Below, one piece after another: positions 20,033 to 29,440 of a DNA stretch of 32,950 nt (the first letter of the stretch is position 1; the number at the start of each line of letters is the position of its first letter). The DNA comes from Halicephalobus mephisto (Eukaryota > Nematoda > Chromadorea > Rhabditida > Panagrolaimidae): assembly GCA_009193035.1 (NCBI GenBank), contig SWDT01000072.1, forward strand, positions 1-32,950, in the 5' to 3' direction. The position numbers and the translations under genes are program-made. The notes under the pieces are model-generated. The model searched no databases, was not told the origin of the DNA, and saw only the letters and a program-made list of their open reading frames with translations.

Positions 20033-21306
20033 GGGTGTCACAAAAAAACATGCGGTTTTTTCAGAAAACTTTGGGTTTATTTTTTTTAAAATTCAAATAA
20101 ACCAAATTAAGGAAAATATAGACCATCATATTCTACAACTTGATTCCAACGATTGGCTAAATCAAGGATCCCATTCTTATACCATTCCTCTGATTTTGAA
20201 TCAAAAAACCGCTGCACTTCCAACTTGACCTGATCCAATGTATCGAACTGCTTTCCCTTCATGAAATGAGCCATACTCCGGAACAAATGATAGTCGGACG
20301 GAGAAATGTCCGGACTATAAGGAGGATGTGGTAAAATTTCTATTCCATCTAAGCTTTCGATTTTTTCGCGAGTTTGATCGGAGGTGTGCGCTTTCGCGTT
20401 ATCTTGGAGGAGTAGCGCTCTCTTTCGATTAATCACTGCCGGATACTTCACTGACAGAGCTTCATACATATGCTGCAATTGAGTGCAGTAGATGTCAGAG
20501 TTTATGTTTTGACCCTTGGGGATCAGCTCGTAATAGATTGGACCTTCGAAATTCCAAAAGACACTGAGTAAAACCTTGGTTGCAAAGCGATTCTGTTTAG
20601 GCACGGGATCTGCGGGTTCTCCAACAGATAGCCATTGTTTGGAACGACGACTGTTACGCCAGTAGATCCAGGATTCATCACAAGTCACAATCGCTTGAAG
20701 AAACGGAGATCCAAAGGATTAGCAAGTAATTCTTTACATAGTGTCAGACGGGCTTCCACTTGCTCATCAGTCAAATCATGAGGGATAAGTCGGGCTGATC
20801 GGCTAGACTTTCCGAGCTGATGGAGATGACGTTGTATAGTCATATAGGATATATGAAAGACACTTGATAGTTCACGCAGACTTTGGCTTGGATCAGACTC
20901 CACACAGTCAAGCAGCGCTTTGTCATTCACACTTGAACATCGACCTGAGCCTGAACGGTGTTTGAGGGTTGTATCCCCTTCTCGAAAACGTTTGAACCAA
21001 GATTGTGCAGTACGTTCACTTACAGTTCCTTGGCCTTCTACTTCGCATATTTCATCGGCGGCTTGTCTTGCAGTATAGCCTTTTTTGAAGAAGAAAAGTA
21101 GGACAGCAAGAACGTTCTGATCAAGCATGACGAAAAAGATTTACAAAACTTTAATGAGTAACCGGCGGTCACCGGATCCTTTTATATCCTATTGCCAGAG
21201 TCTCGAGCAATTAATAGACTATTCCAGAATTTCCTGGTGAGACCGAGAAAATTCTAGAGAAATCCTCAAAGTTAACCCCCCAACCGCATGTTTTTTTGTG
21301 ACACCC
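20033..21306 (-). mobile_element. mariner-family DNA transposon, full length
   Basis: 1274 bp bounded by perfect 25-bp terminal inverted repeats beginning GGGTGTCACAAAAAAACATG (20033-20057 and 21282-21306) and flanked on each side by a TA dinucleotide (20031-20032, 21307-21308), the mariner target site. The inside is almost wholly occupied by one transposase gene on the minus strand, which is split by a frameshift. The perfect TIRs indicate a fairly young insertion. Confidence 0.95.
20107..21128 (-). pseudogene. mariner transposase, split by one frameshift
   Basis: The N-terminal half (21128-20685, 147 codons) has the bipartite DNA-binding region: FFFKKGYTARQAADEIC, then VSERTAQSWFKRFREGD, and a second helix-turn-helix near LRELSSVFHISYMTIQRHL. 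The catalytic half (20688-20107) carries TCDESW, LLQDNAKAH and HPPYSPDISPSDYHLF, which supply the three catalytic aspartates. The two halves meet at FFKR, where one missing base near 20690 shifts the frame and gives an early stop. Otherwise the protein would be about 340 residues, the normal mariner length. There are 35 residues between the second and third Asp, one more than the 34 of classic D34D mariners. A single recent mutation has probably inactivated this copy. Confidence 0.92.
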
Positions 21307-21308
21307 TA

Positions 21309-21608
21309 ATAGTAGGAATTAGAAATGAAATCTTTCTGCCCCAACTAATTTCTGTGCATTTATTGTTTTTAAAATTACTAAATCTCTCCAAGATCTGCTG
21401 TGAGTAATCCTCCAGGTCTTATACTTTGGGAACGGAACTAATAGTTTTGATGAGACGAGTTAACTCCGTTTATTTTTGGCTTTTCTGGATTATCAGTTTA
21501 ATTGTGTAGCGCCTTTTTTGTTCCATATCAATTGTTTGTTCCAAAAACTCTCTTTTTGGAAGAAATGATATCATAGAGGTCGGTCTTAGAGGTTATTAAT
21601 CTTTTATT
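21309..21608. other. Intergenic, right flank of the mariner
   Basis: No gene seen. Confidence 0.5.
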
Positions 21609-21640
21609 CTAGTCTCTGAAACATAATAAAAAAAACTCAC

Positions 21641-21912
21641 AAAAAAGCAAAATGATTTTTTCATCGTATCCTTTTTTACTTAATAATGTTATACAGTCTT
21701 TGACCGTAGTTTCATTGAAATCTTCTTCAAGAATCATTTGAGAGATTTTTATAGTGTTCATATCTTCAGCATCTATGTACCTGTAAACTTCTTCTCTTCT
21801 ACAGATATTACTGTGCATGTAGAAAATGAATCAAAATAACTTACATGTGTTCGGAAAAGAAGTCATGTAGCAGTATGTCGTTGATAACTCCGTTTAATAG
21901 TGATATATTGTA
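21641..21912 (-). pseudogene. Unidentified two-exon fragment
   Basis: Minus-strand frame with a 34-bp intron-like gap (21844-21811, GTAAGT...GCACAG) that joins SLLNGVINDILLHDFFSEH to NICRREEVYRYIDAEDMNTI and onward to KKGYDEKIILLF, where a GTGAGT donor ends it. The phase across the small intron agrees. No ATG lies upstream in frame: the frame is closed by a stop just before, next to an SL1-like motif (21945-21924). No domain is recognised. It may be a truncated gene copy. Confidence 0.3.
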
Positions 21913-22080
21913 TTTGTTGATTCTTCAAACTTGAGTAATTAGACTGTGAAATTTACAAATACAATGTAAAAAGATGATAAACGCAAGCTTCTACAGTGAT
22001 TGTTGCTGGTCAGAATCAGTCATATTATCGTCGTTCCGGTCAACATGACTTCTGTGAATGCGAATTCCTGGACTGTCTAA
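21900..22080 (-). repeat. SL1-like dispersed repeat, copy at 21.9 kb
   Basis: An 18/22 match to SL1 on the minus strand (21945-21924), preceded by TTGCGTTTATCATCTTTTTA and followed by AGAATCAACAAATACAATAT. Both flanks align with the 11.2-kb copy (for example the blocks near 21990-22055 and 11300-11355), so they belong to one family. Confidence 0.45.
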
Positions 22081-22378
22081 GAATAATTTCCTATAAATGA
22101 ATCTATCAACATTCTGTGAGTAAATTCTCTTGTTATTCGTTATTCAGTAAAAATAAATAATTCAGCCAATCACCGAGTTTTTCTTAACCACTGGGTTTTT
22201 GAGGACTTTGCACCATTCATTCTAAACTAGAGAATGACGACAACTATGATGATAACGATGAGGACAATGGGGATAAAAGGCAAGATGTGGAAAATGTTTC
22301 TGATAAAAATCAGTCGAATTTACTGTGTTCCTTAATTTCTTTCATCATGTTTATATTTTAGGATTCTTCTCGAAAAAC
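22081..22378. other. Upstream region of the decarboxylase gene
   Basis: Contains an acidic, Asp/Asn-rich open stretch (22233-22330) without clear splice borders, and a good acceptor TATATTTTAG (22352-22361) 18 bases before the decarboxylase ATG. The latter could be a cis- or trans-splice acceptor. Confidence 0.4.
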
Positions 22379-24074
22379 ATGGATTCTGAAGCATTCCGAA
22401 AATACGGAAAAGAGATGGTGGATCTGGTGGCTGATTACTGGGACAGTATGAGAGAGAGACAAGCTTTACCGGATGTCAAACCAGGATATATCTGGGATAT
22501 GGTAGAAAAGTTAAGAAACATTAATTTAATGAAACCTTCAGGTTCCCAAAGAACCTCCGGAAAAACCAGAAGATTGGAAGGAGATCTTTGCCGATATAAA
22601 TCCAGTAGTTCTCAGTAAAAACACAAATTGGCACCATCCCCATTTTTTCGCTTATTTCTCAACGGCCTGTAGCTATCCAGCGATCATGGCTGATATCCTG
22701 TCTGGAGGAATGGCAAGTATTGGGTTTTCATGGGTAAATTTGTATTTTTTAATTAAAAATTAAAGTGGTTTAAAGAAATCATCTCCTTCCATGACGGAAC
22801 TTGAAATGGTGACTACTGATTGGGTCGCCAAAGCCATCGGTCTTCCAGAGTTCTTTCTTAACTCCGATTCTGGTCCTGGAACGGGAGTTATCCAGAATAG
22901 TGCCAGTGACGCCACTTTTATCGCTATTCTGAGTGCGAGAGCCAGAGCTGTGGCCGTAAGTTTTTCAGAAATAACTTTTCCAATGTCTCTTTTAGTCTTA
23001 CAAGAAAGATCGTATGTTATCTGGGCTTTATTCCACCATATCCAAAACCTTGTCCATGTTTTATTCCATAGATCAAAATAACAATGTTGATCCTGTCATA
23101 ACTTTCGAGAATCACGATGCCGGTGTAATCAGTAAATTAGTCGCCTACTGCTCTGACCAAGCTCACTCTTCTGTAGACAAGGGAGTGATGCTTGCTGGAG
23201 TCAAGATGAGGAAATTAAGAACTGTCATTGGAGGTCAGTTGAATAACTACTATGTTGAAGGAGCCACTCTCGAAGAGGCGATCAAAGAAGACCGAGCCAG
23301 AGGTCTGATTCCTTTCATCTACGTCGCTACAGTAGGCATGACAAGTACCTGTGGATCAGACGACCTTAAAGTACTCGGTCCTATCTGCAATAAGGAAAAT
23401 CTCTGGTTGCATGTGGATGCCGCCTATGCTGGCAGTTTCGCCATTTGTCCGGAATACCGTTACTTACTCAACGGGATCGAATATGTGGACAGTTTCAACT
23501 TCAATGTAAATAAAGCGATGGAAATCAACTTTGACTGCTCCCCAATGTGGTTCAAGGACGCTAAAGAGGCTACCCAGTACTTCAATGTGGAGGCTGAATA
23601 CCTCAAGCACGAATATCAGTCAATTACGACTGATTACAGGGTTGGACAATTGGTTAAATTCAATTACTATTTCTTACTTTCAGCATCTCCAAATCGCCCT
23701 TGGTCGTAGATTCAGGTCTCTCAAGATCTGGTTCGTCTTCAGATCCCTCGGAATAGAACATCTCCAAAGTACTCTGAGGAAGAGAGTAAAACTCGCCGAG
23801 GAATTTGCGGAGTTGGTTTCGAAAGACGAAGAACTAGAAATCATCGTTCCACGTCATCTAGGACTCGTCTGTTTCAGACACAAAAGCAACAATGGCTTCA
23901 ACGAAAAACTCCTCGCCGCCATCAACGACGACTACAGAATCCATCTAGTCGGGGCGAAAGGTTCATGGTGTGTTCTTCCTCCGATTCCACATCTCTAGTG
24001 CTAATACAGTATCTTCTGATATTACTTTTGCTTACCAAGTAATCAAGGATGTTCTCGTCAAGCTTAAACCTTAA
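22379..24074 (+). pseudogene. Group II PLP decarboxylase (AADC family), frameshifted near C-terminus
   Basis: Five exons: 22379-22501, 22542-22733, 22776-22955, 22996-23640 and 23684-24074; introns of 40-43 bp. The protein of about 510 residues follows aromatic amino acid decarboxylase throughout: WHHPHFFAYFSTACSYPAIM, YCSDQAHSSVDKG (PLP-stacking His), WLHVDAAYAGSFAICPE (PLP Asp), the Schiff-base Lys in FNFNVNKAMEINFDC, the mobile-loop Tyr in EYLKHEYQ, and TDYR-HLQIALGRRFRSLK. It would use pyridoxal phosphate to make an amine (tyramine, serotonin/dopamine or histamine type). The residues around the Lys (VNKAM) differ from the usual PHKW, and the mobile loop is two residues shorter than in human DDC. 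One surplus base near 23962-23972 diverts the last 35 or so codons to an early stop at 23998; the matching frame (SSANTVSSDITFAYQVIKD) continues to TAA at 24074. Pseudogene or assembly error. Confidence 0.85.
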
Positions 24075-25086
24075 AATTTAATTCCCAATTTCACTACTGT
24101 TTAATTAATCAGAAATAACAGTCTATATTAAAGATTTCTGTAACAAAGTTCAGTCAGAAATTATGTTTACTGATTAATATACCTGTCAACGTATATCAAA
24201 ACTCAAATAACACTGAAAATTTTTTTCACTCAGCTAACCACTATTAGACTCTTAATCGGTCTCCCAATTAACATTTTTATTTTTTAGACAACTTAAAACA
24301 AAGGTTCTGTGATATTATAAATAATGTGGAAATAATACTGTTCTTACAAAAGATCCTTGAAATATACTATTAAATAACAAATGGACTTTTACTATGAAAT
24401 TGTTTAAAAATATTATAGAAAATTCATAGTTAAAGTTTCCTTTGTATTTTTATAGAATGAATATCATATGGAAGAATACACCGTAATTGATAAATACACT
24501 GAAGAAAAATAATGAAGAGTTTTGTTTCAAATAGGTATCAGGGTTATTTCCTAATTCAGTACTTTTTTAATTCCATAATTACTGTAGATATGAATATCTA
24601 ATAAATCATGTTTTTCCAATGATAATAGTTAAAAATTAACTTTTATAACATAGAAACTTTGACTAAGGTTCTACTTTTTAGGATTAGATGGAAAGAAATG
24701 GGAGTCCATCTTTGACTGGCTTAAAAAGAACATATTTACAAGAAATATCGAAATCTCGATAATCGAAACTATTCCCGATGATTCACTTAGACTCACATAT
24801 ATATTTACGAGATAGACTTTAACCTAAATTAATTTAAGAAATTTCACAAAGCTGCAAAACTTGCAAGAGGAAAAATAGGACTTGTCTAACAGTTATTTAC
24901 TCTGCATCCAGTTTTGTCACAGATAGGTTCTTCATGTATGTTCTTTAAAAACAAATAATAAGTAAGTTATAAAAAGACTAGAAGTACTATATTCACAAAC
25001 TGAAACAAGGCCAGAGGGCTTGGAGAACTAGTCAGAGGTGAGAACAAACAAGTCGAGAACAAATACAATGGTCAAACATGAAACTT
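24075..25086. other. Intergenic, no gene seen
   Basis: Strongly AT-rich. No coding frame, RNA gene or repeat is recognised. Confidence 0.55.
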
Positions 25087-25094
25087 ATATAAAA
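25087..25094 (+). promoter_or_regulatory. TATA box of the small secreted peptide gene
   Basis: TATATAAA 36-43 bases upstream of the peptide ATG at 25130, a typical core-promoter distance with a very short leader. Confidence 0.55.
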
Positions 25095-25129
25095 ATCGAA
25101 AGGAAGAGTGAAAGAATCAATCGTCTGAA

Positions 25130-25514
25130 ATGGCTTCTTTCAAGTCGTAAGTTCATTAATAATTACTTTCAATAATATTTAGGGTCCTCTGAAGTTCACA
25201 GAACTATCGAGAATCTTATGAAAGTTTCTGAAGTTTTCCAGAATTCATACTTTTAACAATCTGAAAGTAAAAATTCTGGAAATCCTTAAAAACACTTTCA
25301 TAAAACCTAATCTTTATAGTAATATAACTGTTTTAGCCTCCTTGTTGTCCTGGCTGCCGTAATGGCTATCAACACAAATGCACAGCTCGTCTACGGATGG
25401 CCCTCTTACTACTACAACCCTTACTGGGGCTTCGTTTGGGGATCTAACAAGGGCGAAGGCGCTCCAGAAACTCCGAAACAACCCCCTCCATCTATTTTCA
25501 CTAACAACCAGTGA
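25130..25514 (+). CDS. Short secreted Tyr/Trp/Pro-rich peptide
   Basis: Exon 1 (25130-25146, only 17 nt) joins exon 2 (25337-25514) across a 190-bp intron with GTAAGT and TGTTTTAG ends, giving 64 residues. The start MASFKSLLVVLAAVMAINT plus NAQ is a clean signal peptide with a probable cut after NA. The mature part of about 42 residues has an aromatic stretch (VYGWPSYYYNPYWGFVWG) and a Pro-rich tail (ETPKQPPPSIF). There are no cysteines. A TATA box lies upstream and AATAAA follows at 25546-25551. GC and codon quality are clearly higher than in the surroundings. It resembles in style the short YG/W-rich secreted or antimicrobial-type peptides of nematode epidermis, but I cannot name a family. 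Confidence 0.75.
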
Positions 25515-25545
25515 ATCATTCGAATGGGTTTTGTACATACGCTGA

Positions 25546-25551
25546 AATAAA
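25546..25551 (+). terminator. Poly(A) signal of the small secreted peptide gene
   Basis: AATAAA 32 bases after the stop codon. Confidence 0.6.
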
Positions 25552-26606
25552 TATTTCAGTATTGTAAAGACATCTTTGGAAAACACACAAAAGTAAATTT
25601 TAAATTTAATTTATCAAAATTGATGACAAGAATTTGAAGTTGAGATTGGATTTGCTGTCCTAAAACACAACTTTTGATATTTTGGTTTTCATCCCAGAAC
25701 ATGACTCGAGGACTTTTCTGTTTTAAAGAATCACATTTTGTCTTGACTAAATTGGTGGTTTGAATGAGATAGAATAATTTTTGAATCAATATTATTTGTG
25801 GGTTTGGTTTTAAGAAGAAAAGTTCTGAAGAGAATTTATATTATGAGAAAAATTGCAATTGAGTTTATGGATACTGTGATTCCTCTCCTAATTACGAAAG
25901 AGTCCGAAGAAATAAGTTAAAAAATCGTTGAAAAGTCTATGATTATGAAGTTTTGAAATCATTTATTATTTTAGTCTCCAGTGAAAATGATATTATTAGT
26001 TGGTTTTTTAAACAAGAATGAAAATTTATCTGTTGAATTCTTCTGGATTATTCTATATGTAATTTTAGACAGATTTATTTTGAGCTATTGAGATAAGTAC
26101 AGTATAACAAACAATTGTTGGAAATTGAAGGAGTCGCAGTAGACTTGGAGGTAAAGTAATTTTTAAGACGATCTTTAATTTCATCATTTCAAAAAATAAA
26201 ACATTTCTAAAGATTGATAACATCCAACAGTGCTCGAGACAAGAGTCAGAGGTCTTAGACTACTCTCGGATTATCTGTCGGGAGCAACACATCGATAGAA
26301 AGGGTACCAGAATCTGTCGGAAAAATAGAAATATCGACAATGAAAAAATTACTTTAGGAAAAAAGACGAAATTAATCCAAAATAGTGAAATGACATTGTA
26401 GAAAATTGAGTTTCATATTTGAATGTTTCAAGTAGGATTTCTTCATTTTCTAAAAAGAAATTGGACACATTTGGGAACAGATAATGGGAAAGGACAATCG
26501 CCTCATAAAAACAACTGGGGGAGTAATCTTTTCATTTGCTCTCTTTTAGTTGTCTTTACTCCCACTTTCAAAAGAAAAACCGATGTAATCAAAAAAATCC
26601 CCCATC
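25552..26606. other. Intergenic, no gene seen
   Basis: AT-rich. Short frames at 25314-25789 (minus) and 26423-26611 (plus) have no support. The segment ends directly at the 5S gene. Confidence 0.5.
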
Positions 26607-26725
26607 GCTAGGGGTCAAACCAGGGTGAGAGCACGCCATCCCGTCCTATCTGGCTAGTGAAACGCCCTAGGGCTGGATTAGTACTTGGATCGGAGACGTC
26701 CTGGGAATCTCCAGTGCTCCTAGCT
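26607..26725 (+). rRNA. 5S ribosomal RNA, divergent form, second copy
   Basis: 119 nt with the same conserved core (GCACGCCATCCCGTCC, TAGTACTTGGATCGGAGACG) and the same paired, non-elegans ends as the copy at 19365-19483. Two substitutions separate the copies: TCCTATC here against TCCGATC, and GGCTGGATT against GGCTCGATT. TCTTTTTT follows, as a Pol III terminator. It lies 7.1 kb from the other copy in the opposite orientation. Confidence 0.85.
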
Positions 26726-26815
26726 TCTTTTTTGAACAAATTCAGTAAATTGGAATCATTAGAAAACTGATTAGGATGAGATGATAATTACCTCTGAGGG
26801 AAAATGAAAGAATAT
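26726..26815 (+). repeat. Shared 3' flank of the 5S gene, copy 2
   Basis: Inverted counterpart of 19270-19364, including TTGAACAAATT, TTAGAAAACTGAT and GATAATTACCTCTGAG. Confidence 0.8.
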
Positions 26816-27831
26816 CAAAATCAGTCTTTTTTAAAATATTCTTCTCTCCTACAAAAAAACTGGTTGAATAGTGGAGTTTCTCTTTCTAAAGATCAATTTC
26901 ATTTGAAACCTCATTATCCATTGAATCTATCTAGTTAACACCTCAACCAGTGACTGTAATAACGACAGTACCTAATGAAGTTAGGATTGCTGATTTGAAC
27001 GATGTACACCTTTCTTAGGAAAGAAACGGAATTTAATGAATCAAGAATTACATTGAAAATTTCTCTATAATCAAGTCTAAAATTCTGAATAACATAACAT
27101 TTGAAAGAACAAGGAAATTGATCACATATCCAACAGACGGAACCCCTATTGAACTATATGAAAATTGTCGAATTCTATCAACTCAAGACTAAAGTCAAGC
27201 TTCTTTACTACTTCAGAATCATTATCTTAGGCATTGTAACTCTTCAAGTGAAGAACTCTGCTTTCATAAATGTTAAAGAATAGCATCAAGAACTCACATC
27301 TATTCTATTTTAAAATTCTGCTTCCGAATTAGTTTCTAAAAACTAACAAAATATTGAATCTAGCTTTTGTTTCTATCGGAAATTTAGTATTGTCGATTAT
27401 TTTACTAGAAACACACTTATAAGAGTGATCAAAGATGGAGAAATGATGGCAATTCCGATAGAAAACAATTCGGAAGCCAACTGAGGCTCAATATTGAAAT
27501 TGGTCTCGAGAGTTTCAAGAAATAATTTATTCGAATCTTCGAAAACGTTGTCCAGTGCCTAAACTTGCTTTAAGCTTTATTTTCCTTGATTGTTGTATTA
27601 TTCCAAAAAATCACCAATCTCATTAGTAATTAAACCCAAGGATATGTTGATGTCGCTGATGATTTCGATGATATTTGAGCCTGAGTTCCAGTTCCAACGA
27701 GTTTCATGATCATCTTGTTTTCGCTTTCATTATGGTCTCACCTTCAGAAGTACGTCCACAATTACTGAGAGAGCAGTGTCTTTCGCTGATTCTAATTCAT
27801 TTTTAACTTCAGTCTGGATTTTTTTGATTTC
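26816..27831. other. Intergenic, no gene seen
   Basis: AT-rich. A possible extension of the receptor fragment (VKNELESAKDTALSVI on the minus strand near 27770-27812) is not supported by splice sites. Confidence 0.45.
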
Positions 27832-28056
27832 CTAGAAATAGTTGACTCGAAAAAGATATCTGACTAGATTTTTGACGGCGTTTGTGTTCAGTGTAATAGA
27901 ACATGCCGATACTTGAAAAATTAGAGCGCTTGCAATTTCTATTATTTCTAAAGATATTACAATCAAATAAGGAATAAATACTGTGATCCCAGAGACTACC
28001 TGGAATGCTACTGTTCGAGAAAGTGTTCTGTGTATAACAAGCGTTTTATCAGACAT
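27832..28056 (-). pseudogene. C-terminal fragment of a serpentine receptor
   Basis: Seventy-four codons that look like the last part of an Srh/Sri/Str-type chemoreceptor: MSDKTLVIHRTLSRTVAFQ is the loop before segment 6, followed by two hydrophobic segments (VVSGITVFIPYLIVISL and IASALIFQVSACSI) and a basic tail. The preceding five transmembrane segments are absent; instead the 3' flank of the cathepsin-like gene begins within 50-100 bases. This is probably a truncated relic. Confidence 0.4.
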
Positions 28057-28215
28057 TTTCGTTTTCTGTTCTTCCAGTAGTTTTTCCTTTTAGAATCCGT
28101 TCCCCGGAAGTGTAAAACTATTGTGTCAAAATTACTCAATTTTTGCAATGCCGTTTATTAAGACAATTCGTTACTTAACATTCCGAGTCTTCAACTCAAG
28201 ACCACAATCCGACAG

Positions 28216-29271
28216 TTAGGCGCAGCATGAGGCAACCAATTCACTCTCCATCCAACACAGGTTCTTTCCTCGCTTGTAGTAGACGTATCCGTTGTCACCC
28301 CAGTCTGTCCCCCAGCTGTTCTTTACGATCCAGTAATCGGGGGTGTACCCAACTACGGTCACTTGATGATAACCGACTACATCGTCGCAGGACGCAACAT
28401 CGAAGACTCCTCCGGTGTAGTACTGGAAGGCACTAGGGACACCGAAGTAGAATGCAACGGGTCCATGGTAGTAGACGTAATCTGCTACTTCAGTCTCGGA
28501 TTCCAAGAACCAGAAGTCCGAGTTCTCGTAGATGACTTTGTTGACGTTCAAACAAGTTCCGTTGGACTGGGCTCCAACGTAGGGGTAGTCTGTCTCTGAC
28601 GACACTCCGTACTTTCGAATATAATCCAGCGGGTACTCCAGCCATCCACCTTGACAGCCAAAGGTGAGGACATCGCAATCCATGAGACTCTGCTCAGAGA
28701 GGTCCGCAAAGATTCCTTTGTACGACAGCAGGTTGGATTCAACTATAGCGGTGGCAACAAAGGCGAAAACGGCGTCACAGGACTGAAATGGAGGAAGTTT
28801 ATCATTGGATAATCTGGGTGTGTTTCCGAAACGCCCCGGAAAAGTATAAAGAAAACCAACTCCCTGGTCTTTGACTGGAGTAACCCATCCCACGTCTCTG
28901 TAGTCGAAAGAGATTGGCATCAGCTGTCTCTTATGTCGAGAATGGTGGTCAGCCTTAGTTTTCGGGATTCTGTTCTGGTGCTTCTTGGGGTCAAAGGTTG
29001 TCGGCAGCAGCATTTGCTTGAATTCCTCAGGGGTCATAGCCGAGAACTTGTTGACTCCGTACTGACCTCCGTGCCCCTTACCTTTGTTGATATCGTCGAT
29101 AACTTTCATATTGTCCTTGAAGGCTTTGATTCGGTGGTCGAACTCTTCCGTCTCATTACTATAATGGAGACGGTACTTGTTCATGAAGCCCTTGAAGTCT
29201 TCCATCTCCTTGTCCGTCCAAGCCTGGACAAGGCAAACCAAGGAAATCAGAATCAGAACTCGGGAAATCAT
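28216..29271 (-). CDS. Cathepsin L-like protein lacking the catalytic cysteine
   Basis: Two exons, 29271-28861 and 28782-28216, with a 78-bp intron (GTTGGT...TTTCAG), give 325 residues. A signal peptide (MISRVLILISLVCLVQA) is followed by the I29 inhibitory prodomain (FKGFMNKYRLHYSNETEE to YGVNKFSAMTPEEF), a basic cleavage region (HSRHKRQ) and a C1A papain domain starting ISFDYRDVGWVTPVKDQG. After splicing, the active-site block reads QGSCDAVFAF where papains have QGSCGSCWAF, so the nucleophilic Cys is Val. The oxyanion Gln (KDQG), the His (VGYHQVTVVGY), the Asn (WIVKNSWG) and the GC-GG block are retained. It is therefore probably a secreted, non-proteolytic pseudo-enzyme that may bind ligand or inhibit. 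The intron happens to be a multiple of three without stops, so the unspliced frame is open too, but it would insert 26 residues at the active site. A TATA box lies 40 bases upstream. Confidence 0.85.
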   Translation of the reverse strand: MISRVLILISLVCLVQAWTDKEMEDFKGFMNKYRLHYSNETEEFDHRIKAFKDNMKVIDDINKGKGHGGQYGVNKFSAMTPEEFKQMLLPTTFDPKKHQNRIPKTKADHHSRHKRQLMPISFDYRDVGWVTPVKDQGVGFLYTFPGRFGNTPRLSNDKLPPFQSCDAVFAFVATAIVESNLLSYKGIFADLSEQSLMDCDVLTFGCQGGWLEYPLDYIRKYGVSSETDYPYVGAQSNGTCLNVNKVIYENSDFWFLESETEVADYVYYHGPVAFYFGVPSAFQYYTGGVFDVASCDDVVGYHQVTVVGYTPDYWIVKNSWGTDWGDNGYVYYKRGKNLCWMESELVASCCA

Positions 29272-29311
29272 TTGAAATGATAGTTGTGATGTTCTCCACA
29301 ACCATGAACCC

Positions 29312-29321
29312 CTTTATATAG
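29312..29321 (-). promoter_or_regulatory. TATA box of the cathepsin-like gene
   Basis: TATATAAAGG on the minus strand about 40 bases before the ATG at 29271. The corresponding site in the inverted copy (about 30480) is mutated. Confidence 0.55.
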
Positions 29322-29440
29322 CCTTCATCAAGGAAGATGTTGCAGAATGAATTATTCATAAACAGAAAACGTGGGTTGATTTTTGTAATTTTTTCTATTG
29401 GATTAAAACTCGTGATACTTGCACTGGAGTATCAAATCGC

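Larger units (their letters stand above)
28106..29440. repeat. Left arm of large inverted duplication
   Basis: This arm holds the complete cathepsin-like gene with both flanks. The right arm (30369-30904) is its reverse complement with about 0.8 kb missing inside. Outer ends match (28106-28220 with 30790-30904), as do inner ends (29345-29440 with 30369-30470). Confidence 0.88.

Noticed and set aside
28227..28599. Plus-strand ORFs opposite the cathepsin-like gene
   Set aside because: Antisense frames caused by the codon bias of the real gene. The same holds for 28933-29280 and 28490-28742.
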